DNA of 64,000 nt from Bacteroidota bacterium (GTDB taxonomy: Bacteria > Bacteroidota > Bacteroidia > B-17B0 > Aurantibacillaceae), in the NCBI GenBank assembly GCA_003153315.1, contig PLYA01000098.1, forward strand, positions 1 to 64,000, written 5' to 3'. Position 1 is the stretch's first letter. Every line of letters begins with the position of its first letter. The notes beneath the pieces were generated by a model, which was not told the origin of the DNA, ran no database searches, and saw only the letters and a list, made by a program, of their open reading frames with translations. Positions 1 to 8,096 of the stretch are shown one piece after another. A program made the position numbers and the translations under genes.

Positions 1-227
1 ACATACTTTTTAGGGAATCAAAATGATATTTTGCAGTATTATTTATCATTTAAGTACTTGTATATCTAACTTTTATAGAGGAAAATCAAATATAACCAAA
101 AAACACTTAACTTTTGGCGTAGTTGTTTATCCATTTTCGCCACAAGCGTTACCTAATCTCCCACAAACCTTTGCGTTTTTAAGAGAATGCAAGCTGTTTT
201 CGGCATAAATAATTGCTATTTCTCAAA

Positions 228-521
228 ATGAGTCTTCGTTTTCGCAACACGAGTCTATGTTTTCTTAAAACGAGTCTCCGTTTTCACGTAACGAGCTTAT
301 GTTTTCACAAGACGAGTCTTCATCTTTGCAAAACGAGTCTGTGTTTTAAGGAAACGAGCTTGTGTTTTCACAAAACGAGTCTTCGTCTTGCTGTCACGAG
401 TCTTAGTTTTTGCAATTCGAGTCCTCGTCTTCACAAAACGAGTCTGTGTTTTGAAGAAACGAGCTTGTGTTTTCATAAAATGAGTCTTCGTCTTCAAAAA
501 TCGAGTCTATTTATGCCTAAA
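228..521. repeat. 21-bp tandem repeat array 1 (14 units)
   Basis: Fourteen head-to-tail units of exactly 21 bp, with no spacers or indels. The + strand unit starts ACGAGTCTTCG and ends TTTTCACAAA. Units 6-8 resemble units 11-13, so the array probably grew by duplication of a five-unit (105-bp) block. Each unit carries the inverted repeat ACGA-n4-TCGT, imperfect in some copies. One + frame is open through the array and would read a TSLxFxK heptapeptide, but a stop-free 21-mer gives that automatically. Direction is unclear. On + it precedes the UbiD gene by 104 bp. On - it follows a CTCTTTGG box (526-535) like the boxes before arrays 2 and 4, and would point to a gene left of the window. The rest of 1-625 holds no gene I can support. 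Confidence 0.95.
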
Positions 522-625
522 AAACCAAAGAGTGCATTAAAAACAAGGGCATTTCTGCCAAAGCACCATGCAATTCTTGCATATCTTCTTCTCAAATCTT
601 ATTAAACAGCTACTTTTGCACCTAT

Positions 626-2425
626 ATGCCCTATAAAAGTTTATATGATTGTGTGCTTGATTTGGAGCAAAGCGGACAATTAATCCGTATAAAAGAAGAG
701 GTTGACCCCAATTTGGAGATGGCTGCCATACACCTGCGGGTGCATGAAGCAGGCGGAAAGGCTATATTGTTTGAAAAGATTAAGGGTTGTACCTATCAGG
801 CGGTATCTAACCTGTTTGGCACTTTAGAACGGAGTAAATTTATTTTCAGGGAGCATTTTACCGATATACAACAACTGGTAGATATAAAGAACAACCCTGC
901 CAAAGCACTGAAACATCCTTTTAAATACATGGGTTTGGCTAAGGCTGCTTTAAGCTCCAGACCTAAAAAGGTAAACGTAAACCTTGCTGATTATTTTGAT
1001 GAAATAAGCATTGATAAGCTTCCGCTAATAAAACACTGGCCTATGGATGGGGGCGCTTTTGTTACGCTTCCACAAGTTTACAGCGAGGATGTGGATATGC
1101 CGGGAGTAGAGAACTCTAACCTGGGTATGTACCGTATACAGTTAACAGGTAACAAGTATCAGGTAAACAAAGAGGTTGGTTTGCATTACCAGTTGCACAG
1201 GGGCATTGGCGTGCATCAAACCAAAGCAAACAATAAGAACCTTCCGCTAAAAGTAAGTGTATTTGTGGGTGGTCCGCCTGCCCATTCTTTAGCCGCGGTA
1301 ATGCCTTTGCCCGAAGGTTTGAGTGAGTTGAATTTTGCAGGGGCTTTGGGTGGCAGAAGATTCCGTTATACCTATCAGGATGGATATTGCATTTCATTGG
1401 ATGCTGATTTTGTAATTACGGGAGAGGTTTACCCGAATGAGAATAAACCCGAAGGCCCTTTTGGAGATCATCTTGGTTATTATAGTTTAACGCATGATTT
1501 CCCGGTGATGCGTGTGCATAAAGTATATGCCAAAAAACAAAACGCATTGTGGGCTTTTACGGTTGTTGGTCGCCCACCACAGGAAGACACTGCTTTTGGC
1601 GCTTTGATACATGAGCTTACAGGCAATGCCTTAACACAGGAAATTCCAGGATTGAAAGCTTTGAATGCAGTGGATGCTGCAGGAGTACATCCTTTACTAC
1701 TCGCTATTGGCAGTGAACGCTATACACCTTATATAAAAGAAAAGAAACCTACCGAGTTACTAACTATTGCTAACCGCATTTTAGGAACCGGACAATTAAG
1801 CCTGGCTAAGTTTCTTTTTATTACAGCAGACGATAGCAACAAATTATCAGTGAATAATATCGAAGCATTTTTTATTCATTGCTTAGAGCGCATAGATTTT
1901 AGCAGAGACCTGCACTTTCAAACTAAAACAAGTATTGATACACTGGATTATTCGGGTACGGGTTTAAACAGCGGTAGCAAGGTAGTGCTGGCTGTTTATG
2001 GCGAGCCTCTGCGTAAGTTATGTAAAGAAATACCAGCTTGTTTTGCTAATGAAAAAGTAACATTGGTAATGCCCGGAGTAATGGCGCTGCAAAAGGATAT
2101 GTTCATTTCTTACGAAGAAACTAAAAAAGAAATGGATGGATTGAATGAGCAATTAAAGAATGAAAATATTAATGGTGTTGCTTTAATTATTATTTGCGAT
2201 GATTCAGATTTTGTGGCTAAAACATTAAACAACTTTTTATGGGTTACGTTTACAAGAAGCAACCCTTCGCATGATATATACGGCATAAACTCTTTTATCG
2301 AAAATAAACACTGGGGTTGTATAGGACCTCTTATTATAGATGCCCGCATAAAGCCTCATCACGCACCACCATTACTAAAAAATCAAAGGGTAGAGGAGAG
2401 GGTGGATGAATTGTTGAAAAGATAA
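626..2425 (+). CDS. UbiD-family prenyl-FMN-dependent decarboxylase
   Basis: A 599-residue UbiD-family protein. These enzymes use prenylated FMN made by UbiX to decarboxylate aromatic or unsaturated acids. The closest family I recognise is the menaquinone-biosynthesis decarboxylase group of Bacteroidota. The family signature GPFGDHLGYYS lies near residue 277, in the conserved acidic/arginine active-site region. The protein is soluble, with no signal peptide. It starts at ATG 626, a few bases after a TACTTTTG box (611-618) that fits the Bacteroidota -7 element. It stands alone between array 1 and a convergent minus-strand gene, so the context does not fix the substrate. Family assignment is secure; a role in menaquinone rather than ubiquinone-like or aromatic-acid decarboxylation is inference. 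Confidence 0.88.
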   Translation: MPYKSLYDCVLDLEQSGQLIRIKEEVDPNLEMAAIHLRVHEAGGKAILFEKIKGCTYQAVSNLFGTLERSKFIFREHFTDIQQLVDIKNNPAKALKHPFKYMGLAKAALSSRPKKVNVNLADYFDEISIDKLPLIKHWPMDGGAFVTLPQVYSEDVDMPGVENSNLGMYRIQLTGNKYQVNKEVGLHYQLHRGIGVHQTKANNKNLPLKVSVFVGGPPAHSLAAVMPLPEGLSELNFAGALGGRRFRYTYQDGYCISLDADFVITGEVYPNENKPEGPFGDHLGYYSLTHDFPVMRVHKVYAKKQNALWAFTVVGRPPQEDTAFGALIHELTGNALTQEIPGLKALNAVDAAGVHPLLLAIGSERYTPYIKEKKPTELLTIANRILGTGQLSLAKFLFITADDSNKLSVNNIEAFFIHCLERIDFSRDLHFQTKTSIDTLDYSGTGLNSGSKVVLAVYGEPLRKLCKEIPACFANEKVTLVMPGVMALQKDMFISYEETKKEMDGLNEQLKNENINGVALIIICDDSDFVAKTLNNFLWVTFTRSNPSHDIYGINSFIENKHWGCIGPLIIDARIKPHHAPPLLKNQRVEERVDELLKR

Positions 2426-2499
2426 AATTTTAATTAAAATCTCCCCATTTAGCTTTACGTTTAAGCGGAATGCCCAAATAAATAAAATTATGCTATTAA

Positions 2500-3222
2500 T
2501 TACTTGCCTGTTATTGTTGGAAAAGAAACAGGGTGCTCGGCATTATACTTGCGTATATATAGTATCATAAAATCTTTTCGCTTGCGTTTTTTAATTTTCA
2601 TGTATTGGTTATACAAATTCATGTCTCTACTTAGTGCCACTTCTAAATTGGTAGGGGTACATTCGGCAATTTCTCCGGTAGTATAGTCCATTAAAAACTC
2701 GTGCGTTTCAGCTTGCTTAACCGGCACAGAAGGGCCTCCCATACCGCCATAACCCATACCTCCCATACCAAAGCCCATACCGTAACTGCCGCCATAGCCG
2801 CTGCTTACGTATCGGGTAACAATAACCGTTGCCAGGAAATGAGAAATGTTGCCAAACACGGTTATGCGCCAAAACTTATCTTCTTTAAAATGCACATATA
2901 CATTTCCATTCTGGCAATAGCCCCATATTTTGCTAACCTCAGCGCGGTATTGAGAGCCCTTGTAAGAAAAGACAATCTCTTTGTTTTCGGTTAATGTTTT
3001 AGAAATAAAATCGGGTTGTGTTTTATCTCCGTTGCTAACAATATTTTCTTTAGGCAGGGGGCTATTGGTTTTTAAGTCATTAAAGGTAAGATAGACCCCT
3101 TCTTTTAAAACAGATTCGGGCGCTAGGTTAGGCAGCGAATCGTTTTGTGCAGAAACCTTGCTTAGTAAGGCGAGAACTAAAAAACTATATAGTAAAAAAA
3201 CTCTCATTAGTATATTGTACAA
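2500..3222 (-). CDS. Secreted protein of unknown function with a Gly/Met-rich segment
   Basis: About 235-240 residues. I do not recognise a family. The N-terminus is a clear signal peptide ending in SKVSAQ; the second methionine (3207) is the more likely start because it sits right at the hydrophobic stretch. A segment near residues 143-160 is very rich in glycine, methionine and tyrosine (GMGFGMGGMGYGGMGG), flanked by predicted beta strands. The C-terminus is basic (KIKKRKRKD). It lies 3' of DUF4159 on the same strand and is convergent with the UbiD gene. Likely periplasmic or surface located; function unknown. Confidence 0.75.
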   Translation of the reverse strand: MYNILMRVFLLYSFLVLALLSKVSAQNDSLPNLAPESVLKEGVYLTFNDLKTNSPLPKENIVSNGDKTQPDFISKTLTENKEIVFSYKGSQYRAEVSKIWGYCQNGNVYVHFKEDKFWRITVFGNISHFLATVIVTRYVSSGYGGSYGMGFGMGGMGYGGMGGPSVPVKQAETHEFLMDYTTGEIAECTPTNLEVALSRDMNLYNQYMKIKKRKRKDFMILYIRKYNAEHPVSFPTITGK

Positions 3223-3272
3223 AGGTTACAATAAAATTTTATTCTTTCTATGCGAAAAATCAAGTATTAACT

Positions 3273-3941
3273 TTATTTATAAATAGCATCCAAAAAAACA
3301 TAGGATACTATGTTTGCGCCCATTCTCAATGCTTTCTCATGAGCTTCGGGGCTGTCTTTATGTACTTCGTAATTTTCCCAGCCATCACCTAAATCACATT
3401 CATAATCGTAAAAACAAATCAGTCTGCCTTTATATATCAATCCAAAACCCTGAGGGGCTTTATTATCGTGTTCGTGTATTTTAGGTAAACCTTTATCAAA
3501 GTTATATTTCTGATGATAGATAGGATGGTCGAAGGGTAGTTCTACAAAATCAAGTTCAGGAAAAACCTTTTTCAATTGTGGACGAATGAATTTATCCAGG
3601 CCGTAATTATCTGATATTTCAAGAAAGCCACCGCCTATTAAATACTTGCGCAGGTTTTGTACTTCGGCATCGCTAAAAATAATATTGCCATGCCCGGTAA
3701 TGTGAACCAAAGGATATTTGAAAAGATCGGTACTACCTACTTCAACAATAGCCTGTTCGGGATTGATTTTTGTTTTCAGATTATCATTGCAAAACTTTAT
3801 AAGGTTAGGCAAAGAGGTTTCTAAATTGGCATACCAATCTCCGCCCCCACTGTATTTTAATAAACCAATTTGATAGTTATAATTTTGCGAAAAGATAATT
3901 TTAGAAGAAAGAAGAAGGCTTAGAAGAAAAATTTTACGCAT
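3273..3941 (-). CDS. DUF4159 domain protein, secreted
   Basis: A 222-residue protein with an N-terminal signal peptide (leucine/serine-rich, ending IIFSQ). The body matches DUF4159, a family with a class I glutamine-amidotransferase-like fold of unknown activity. Recognisable stretches are YSGGGDWYAN near the start, HITGHGNI near residue 79 and GGFLEISDNYG. The acidic loop YDYECDLGDGWENYEVH follows later. It begins 18 bp after paaC on the same strand, so it is probably co-transcribed with paaABC. In most Bacteroidota DUF4159 proteins cluster with MoxR/DUF58 genes, so its place behind paaABC is unusual. No catalytic function can be inferred. Confidence 0.82.
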   Translation of the reverse strand: MRKIFLLSLLLSSKIIFSQNYNYQIGLLKYSGGGDWYANLETSLPNLIKFCNDNLKTKINPEQAIVEVGSTDLFKYPLVHITGHGNIIFSDAEVQNLRKYLIGGGFLEISDNYGLDKFIRPQLKKVFPELDFVELPFDHPIYHQKYNFDKGLPKIHEHDNKAPQGFGLIYKGRLICFYDYECDLGDGWENYEVHKDSPEAHEKALRMGANIVSYVFLDAIYK

Positions 3942-3959
3942 GTACTTTAAAAGGTTGTT

Positions 3960-4718
3960 TTACCACTTTGCAGTAGGGTGCATTCTTGGTAAATATTGCA
4001 TCTCGGCTAGTATGTAGCCCAAGTGTTCGGTATGTTTTGCATTACGACTGCCTGTTTGCATAAAAGTGGTGGCAGGTAATTTTAGATTGGCTTTTTCGAA
4101 AACAGTGTCTATTTGCTTTTTCCAGATAGGTTTTAAAGTACTCAAATCAACGGCTATTTTTTCTTTCAATAAAATCTCGTCTACTTCATTCATCTCAAAA
4201 AGTTCATCCGTAAAACGCCATAGTTCATTCAACGCTTTTTGTGTGCGAGCAAGACTTTCTTCGGTTCCGTTACCAAAACGGTCTAACCAAGAAGAAGTAT
4301 GTCTTAAATGATAAGTAATTTCTTTAATAGACTTGGCTGCAATGGCTGCCAGTGTTTCATCTTTGCTTTTGGCAAGTTCCGTATAAAAAAGCAAATCGAA
4401 ATTATCAATCATGCATTGGCGCAAAATAGTTTGTGCATAATCTCCATTTGGTTGTTCAACCAACAGGGTATTATAAAACTCACGCTCGTTGCGGAAAAAA
4501 GCTAAATCATCAGAGCTTCTGCCTTTGCCTTCTACTCTGGCTGCATACTCCAAAAGAGAATTGGCTTGCCCTAAGATATCTAAAGCAATATTGGTTAGTG
4601 CCAAGTCCTCCTCTAAAAAAGGGCCTTTGGATGTCCATTCGGATAAGCGTTGCGACAGTATTAAACTGTTATCGGCTAAACGAAGTATATATTTAAATAA
4701 GGCTTCTTGTTTGTTCAT
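3960..4718 (-). CDS. paaC: 1,2-phenylacetyl-CoA epoxidase subunit PaaC
   Basis: A 252-residue ferritin-like, mostly helical protein and third gene of the paaABC run. PaaC is the structural partner of the catalytic PaaA subunit in the multicomponent monooxygenase that converts phenylacetyl-CoA to its ring-1,2-epoxide in aerobic phenylacetate degradation. Matching features are LALTNIALDILGQANSLLEYAARVEG near residue 40, FLRNEREF-like FFRNEREF, and the ending AEMQYLPRMHPTAKW. Length is normal for the family. It starts 3 bp after the paaB stop, so translation is probably coupled. No paaD or paaE follows; DUF4159 does. Confidence 0.94.
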   Translation of the reverse strand: MNKQEALFKYILRLADNSLILSQRLSEWTSKGPFLEEDLALTNIALDILGQANSLLEYAARVEGKGRSSDDLAFFRNEREFYNTLLVEQPNGDYAQTILRQCMIDNFDLLFYTELAKSKDETLAAIAAKSIKEITYHLRHTSSWLDRFGNGTEESLARTQKALNELWRFTDELFEMNEVDEILLKEKIAVDLSTLKPIWKKQIDTVFEKANLKLPATTFMQTGSRNAKHTEHLGYILAEMQYLPRMHPTAKW

Positions 4719-4721
4719 ACC

Positions 4722-5012
4722 CTAAATGTATTTAACCCCTTCTGGGATTTGGTAAAAGGTTGGGTGACGATATACCTTATCATTGGCAGGTTCAAAGAAA
4801 GGACCTACATCTTCGGGAGAGCTTGCCACAATAGCTGCTGCAGGAACTACCCAAAGAGCGCAACCCTCACTACGGCGGGTATACAAATCGCGGGCATTTT
4901 CTATGGCCATTTCTTTATCATAGGCATGTAAGCTACCACAATGTACAAAGGGCTGACCTGCCTTTTTTTGTACAAACACTTCCCACAAAGGGCCTTGAGA
5001 ATCTTTTGACAT
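4722..5012 (-). CDS. paaB: 1,2-phenylacetyl-CoA epoxidase subunit PaaB
   Basis: A 96-residue protein, the small subunit of phenylacetyl-CoA epoxidase. PaaB bridges and stabilises PaaA-PaaC heterodimers and is needed for activity. It starts with the typical PLWEVFVQKKAGQPFVHCGS segment; further on, ALWVVPAAAI is also conserved. It lies between paaA (12-bp gap) and paaC (3-bp gap) in the canonical A-B-C order. Length is standard. Only the oxygenase part of the pathway is encoded here, so reductase and downstream enzymes must be elsewhere if the route is complete. Confidence 0.95.
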   Translation of the reverse strand: MSKDSQGPLWEVFVQKKAGQPFVHCGSLHAYDKEMAIENARDLYTRRSEGCALWVVPAAAIVASSPEDVGPFFEPANDKVYRHPTFYQIPEGVKYI

Positions 5013-5024
5013 AATTAATTTATT

Positions 5025-5969
5025 TTAAGCTGCTAAAATATTTTCTTTTTTCTTTTCGGCATAAGCCATGGCTGCCTCACGCACCCATGCACCATCGGCA
5101 TGCGCTTTGTTGCGGGCCTCTAAACGCTCTTTATTACAAGGACCGTTGCCTTTAATTACGTTATAAAATTCTTCCCAGTTTGGTTCGGAAAAATCATAAC
5201 CTTTTTTGGCTTCGTTCCATTTTAAATTCTTATCAGGAATAGTTAAGCCTAAAAACTCGGCTTGCTCAACTGTTCTATCTACAAACTTTTGGCGAAGCTC
5301 ATCATTGGTTTCGCGTTTAATGCGCCACTTAATGGCTTGTCCGCTGTTAGGAGAATCTTTATCCGGCGGACCAAACATCATCATGGTAGGGAACCACCAA
5401 CGGTTTAATGCATCCTGAGCCATTTCTTTTTGTGCTTCTGTTCCGAAAGAAAGATGACACATAATTTCGTATCCCTGACGCTGATGGAAACTTTCTTCTT
5501 TGCAAATACGTATCATAGCTCGGCTATAAGGACCGTACGATGTGCGCTGCAACATTACTTGATTCATAATAGCAGCCCCATCAACCAGCCAACCCACAGC
5601 ACCAATATCTGCCCAAGTTAAAGTAGGGTAATTAAATATAGAAGAGTATTTTGCTTTGCCTGTATGCAGTGCATCTAACAATTCATCGCGGCTTGCACCA
5701 AGTGTTTCAGCTGCAGTGTATAAATACAAACCATGTCCGCCTTCATCTTGTACTTTGGCAAGTAATACCATTTTAGCACGCAGACTAGGGGCACGAGAAA
5801 TCCAGTTACCTTCGGGCAACATACCGATAATTTCGCTATGAGCATGCTGGGATATCTGACGGATTAAATGCTTACGATAATTTTCGGGCATCCAATCTTT
5901 AGGCTCCACAAAATCATTCTTCTCTAATTTAGAGTCGAAGTTCTTTTCTAAATCTGCTACATTATTCAT
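5025..5969 (-). CDS. paaA: 1,2-phenylacetyl-CoA epoxidase catalytic subunit PaaA
   Basis: A 314-residue catalytic subunit with a carboxylate-bridged di-iron centre. It epoxidises the aromatic ring of phenylacetyl-CoA using O2 and electrons from PaaE. Di-iron ligand motifs of the ferritin-like fold are visible: [14 protein letters not shown] around residue 75 and [12 protein letters not shown] around residue 155. The ending [15 protein letters not shown] is typical. It is first in the operon and starts at ATG 5969. Upstream are a conserved leader element (5997-6034) and a TATATTTG -7 box on the minus strand (6059-6066). Confidence 0.95.
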   Translation of the reverse strand: MNNVADLEKNFDSKLEKNDFVEPKDWMPENYRKHLIRQISQHAHSEIIGMLPEGNWISRAPSLRAKMVLLAKVQDEGGHGLYLYTAAETLGASRDELLDALHTGKAKYSSIFNYPTLTWADIGAVGWLVDGAAIMNQVMLQRTSYGPYSRAMIRICKEESFHQRQGYEIMCHLSFGTEAQKEMAQDALNRWWFPTMMMFGPPDKDSPNSGQAIKWRIKRETNDELRQKFVDRTVEQAEFLGLTIPDKNLKWNEAKKGYDFSEPNWEEFYNVIKGNGPCNKERLEARNKAHADGAWVREAAMAYAEKKKENILAA

Positions 5970-5996
5970 GTTTTGTTATTTTATGTTTTTCATTAT

Positions 5997-6034
5997 GTTA
6001 ACATGGCGTTCGCCTATAAAGGCTCGGGTCATGG
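5997..6034 (-). promoter_or_regulatory. Conserved 5'-leader element of the paaABC operon
   Basis: Read on the minus strand, the leader contains ATGACCCGAGCC, then TTTATAGGCGAAC, then GCCATGTTAAC. An almost identical element lies before the suf operon (13846-13880), and a weaker relative before queA (7237-7270). In all three the element ends 24-28 nt before the start codon and begins about 25-30 nt after a TAnnTTTG promoter box, so it is in the 5' UTR. A small GCC...GGC hairpin is possible. Whether it acts as RNA, as a short upstream ORF (both better copies begin ATG ACC C) or is a dispersed repeat is not known. Confidence 0.6.
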
Positions 6035-6058
6035 TAAAATGAATTGATAAATACCATA

Positions 6059-6066
6059 CAAATATA
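6059..6066 (-). promoter_or_regulatory. -7 promoter box for paaABC
   Basis: TATATTTG on the minus strand fits the Bacteroidota sigma -7 consensus TAnnTTTG. It would start transcription about 18 nt before the conserved leader element of paaA. No good TTG -33 element is visible. Confidence 0.5.
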
Positions 6067-6106
6067 AGGCATTTTAGCCTCTGACCACTTGCTTGTTATA
6101 AAATAA

Positions 6107-6132
6107 AAAACGAAGGAATTACCCTTCGTTTT
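6107..6132 (-). terminator. Rho-independent terminator of queA
   Basis: Inverted repeat AAAACGAAGG-n6-CCTTCGTTTT, followed on the minus strand by a long T-rich tract. It lies 30 bp after the queA stop. Confidence 0.82.
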
Positions 6133-6161
6133 AACAAAAATATTTAAGCTGGCTAAGCCCC

Positions 6162-7211
6162 TTAAAGTATTAGCATAGCGTCTCCATAAGAATAGAAACG
6201 GTATTTTTCTTTAATAGCTTCTTTATAAGCTTTCATCACTAAATCGTATCCGCCAAAAGCACAGGTCATCATCAATAAAGTGGATTCGGGCATATGGAAG
6301 TTAGTTATCATGCAATCTGCCACGCTAAAATCGTAAGGAGGAAAGATAAATTTGTTTGTCCAGCCCTTGTATGGATTTAAATGCCCCGATACACTAACTG
6401 ATGTTTCTATACCACGCATAACCGTTGTACCTACTGCACACACACGTTTTTTAGCATCTTTGGCTTTATTTACAATTTTGGTAGTGCTTTCAGGTATAAT
6501 TACCTCTTCAGAATCCATTTTATGTTTGGTCAGGTCTTCTACTTCTACAATTCTAAAAGTACCTAAGCCAACATGTAAAGTAATATAGCCAAAATTAACA
6601 CCTTTAATTTCTAAGCGCTTCATTAATTCTCTACTAAAGTGCAAACCTGCAGTAGGTGCGGCAACAGCACCTTCATTTTTGGCAAAAATAGTTTGATACC
6701 TATCTTTATCGCTTTCCTCTGCTTTACGCTTAATATATTTTGGAAGTGGTGTTTCTCCTAGGTTGTATAACATCTGACGAAACTCATCGTAAGGTCCATC
6801 ATACAAAAATCGTAACGTACGACCACGAGAGGTTGTATTATCAATTACCTCAGCTACCAATGAGTCATTATCTCCAAAATAAAGCTTATTGCCAATACGT
6901 ATTTTACGGGCAGGGTCTACTAACACATCCCACAGACGGCTTTCGGTATTTAATTCTCGTAACAAAAACACTTCTATTTTGGCACCGGTTTTTTCTTTAT
7001 TTCCGTACATACGTGCAGGAAAAACCTTGGTGTCGTTCATAATCATTACATCCCCATCATCAAAATAGTTTATAATGTCTTTAAACTTTTTGTGTGTAAT
7101 TTTTTTTGTCTTGCGGTCTACCACCATTAAACGGCTTTCGTCGCGTGTTTTTGCAGGATATTCTGCTAATAATTCTTTTGGCAGGTTAAATTTAAATGCT
7201 GATAATTTCAT
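6162..7211 (-). CDS. queA: tRNA preQ1(34) S-adenosylmethionine ribosyltransferase-isomerase QueA
   Basis: A 349-residue QueA. It transfers and isomerises the ribosyl moiety of S-adenosylmethionine onto 7-aminomethyl-7-deazaguanine at tRNA position 34, forming epoxyqueuosine. Family hallmarks are [24 protein letters not shown] at the N-terminus, [30 protein letters not shown] around residue 180, HVGLGTF and [14 protein letters not shown] near the end. Full length. The next enzyme, QueG, is encoded at 49448-50377. It is monocistronic with its own promoter and terminator. The leader carries a possible copy of the element found before paaA and suf. Confidence 0.97.
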   Translation of the reverse strand: MKLSAFKFNLPKELLAEYPAKTRDESRLMVVDRKTKKITHKKFKDIINYFDDGDVMIMNDTKVFPARMYGNKEKTGAKIEVFLLRELNTESRLWDVLVDPARKIRIGNKLYFGDNDSLVAEVIDNTTSRGRTLRFLYDGPYDEFRQMLYNLGETPLPKYIKRKAEESDKDRYQTIFAKNEGAVAAPTAGLHFSRELMKRLEIKGVNFGYITLHVGLGTFRIVEVEDLTKHKMDSEEVIIPESTTKIVNKAKDAKKRVCAVGTTVMRGIETSVSVSGHLNPYKGWTNKFIFPPYDFSVADCMITNFHMPESTLLMMTCAFGGYDLVMKAYKEAIKEKYRFYSYGDAMLIL

Positions 7212-7236
7212 TCGTGTGTCTTATTTTTTATGCAAG

Positions 7237-7270
7237 ACATAAGTTGCCTTAGGAAGGCGAACTCATAATC
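7237..7270 (-). promoter_or_regulatory. Leader element before queA, weaker relative of the paaA/suf element
   Basis: On the minus strand it reads ATGAGTTCGCCTTCC then TAAGGCAACTTATGT. It shares ATGA, the GCCT..AGGC core and the following AAC with the paaA and suf leaders, at the same distance (26 nt) from the start codon. It can fold into a roughly 10-bp stem (GAGTT/AACTT around GCCTT/AAGGC). Because only the core is shared, membership in the same element family is tentative. Confidence 0.4.
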
Positions 7271-7298
7271 TTACGGGATTAGTTTTTTAAAAAGTGCG

Positions 7299-7329
7299 CA
7301 AAGATACAGTATAAAAACGCAAAAGTCAA
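7299..7329 (-). promoter_or_regulatory. Promoter of queA
   Basis: On the minus strand, TTG (7329-7327), a 20-bp spacer and TATCTTTG (7306-7299) match the Bacteroidota -33/-7 pattern TTG...TAnnTTTG. Confidence 0.6.
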
Positions 7330-7331
7330 GT

Positions 7332-7661
7332 TTACATAAAACCAAGCTCCAACTGGGCTACTTCGCTCATCATGTTCTTATCCCATGTAGGTTCAAAGGT
7401 TAGGTCAAGCTTAACCGATTTAATGCCCGCCAACTCTTTCAGTTTGCCCTCCACCTCTGCCGGAAGACTTTCTGCTGCAGGGCAATTGGGCGAAGTAAGG
7501 GTCATTTTTACAACCAAATTATTCTCTTCAGATAAATATATTTCATAAATAAGCCCAAGTTCCCATACATCCACAGGTATTTCGGGGTCGAAACAGGTTT
7601 TTATCTCATCTATAACCCGTTGACATAATTCTGTATTTGTTGCTTTAATAATGGCAGCCAT
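7332..7661 (-). CDS. DUF59/MIP18-family Fe-S assembly protein of the SUF operon (SufT-like)
   Basis: A 109-residue DUF59 (MIP18-type) protein. Such proteins support Fe-S cluster assembly or delivery and often close the suf operon. Typical motifs are CFDPEIPVDVWELGLIY near residue 23 and MTLTSPNCPAAESLPAEVE near residue 62, with the conserved cysteine of the NCP motif. The C-terminus PTWDKNMMSEVAQLELGFM is also characteristic. It starts 12 bp after sufE and is last in the operon. PaaD of the phenylacetate pathway also has a DUF59 domain but is longer and has a cysteine-rich tail, absent here, so a SUF role is preferred. Confidence 0.88.
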   Translation of the reverse strand: MAAIIKATNTELCQRVIDEIKTCFDPEIPVDVWELGLIYEIYLSEENNLVVKMTLTSPNCPAAESLPAEVEGKLKELAGIKSVKLDLTFEPTWDKNMMSEVAQLELGFM

Positions 7662-7673
7662 TTCCTGTTACAA

Positions 7674-8096
7674 TTATAGTTTGTTTTTTAAAGCCAAAGC
7701 ATCTAATTTCATTTGTTTTATCATACTAAGCAAGCCATTGGCGCGGGTAGGCGATAAATGTTCCTTTAAACCTATGGCATCAATAAACGCCATATCTGCC
7801 TGTAAAACATCATCCGGTTTTTGATTAGATAATACGCGTATCATTAAAGCAACCAAGCCTTTAGTAATAATGGCATCACTATCTGCAGTATATATTATTC
7901 TTCCGTTCACTAATTCCGAATGTAGCCAAACCTTACTTTGACAACCTTTTATGATATGTTCTTCTGTTTTATATTTCTCATTTATCAGAGGTAATGATTT
8001 TCCCAGTTCAATAAGATGCTCATATTTCAATTCCCAGTCGTCGGCAAAAAGCTCAAATTCTTCTGTGATTTCCTGTTCAATTTCGGCTATGCTCAT
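7674..8096 (-). CDS. sufE: Cysteine desulfuration protein SufE
   Basis: A 140-residue SufE. It accepts persulfide sulfur from SufS and passes it to the SufBCD scaffold. The active cysteine is C52 in IIKGCQSKVWL, the normal SufE loop. Other conserved parts are the early KYEHLIELGKSLPL helix and the SPTRANGL segment near the C-terminus. Its ATG overlaps the sufS stop by 4 bp (ATGA), indicating translational coupling, and DUF59 follows 12 bp later. Full length. Confidence 0.95.
   Translation of the reverse strand: MSIAEIEQEITEEFELFADDWELKYEHLIELGKSLPLINEKYKTEEHIIKGCQSKVWLHSELVNGRIIYTADSDAIITKGLVALMIRVLSNQKPDDVLQADMAFIDAIGLKEHLSPTRANGLLSMIKQMKLDALALKNKL

Noticed and set aside
213-605. A 130-codon open frame across array 1 that looks like a heptapeptide-repeat protein
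   Set aside because: A stop-free 21-bp unit always leaves a frame open. There is no conserved start and no signal, and array 3 with the same period is full of stops.
5997-6034. Fluoride riboswitch (GGCGTTCGCC on the + strand looked similar)
   Set aside because: The 3' half of that riboswitch is missing, and the downstream genes on that strand are not fluoride exporters. The element belongs to minus-strand leaders.
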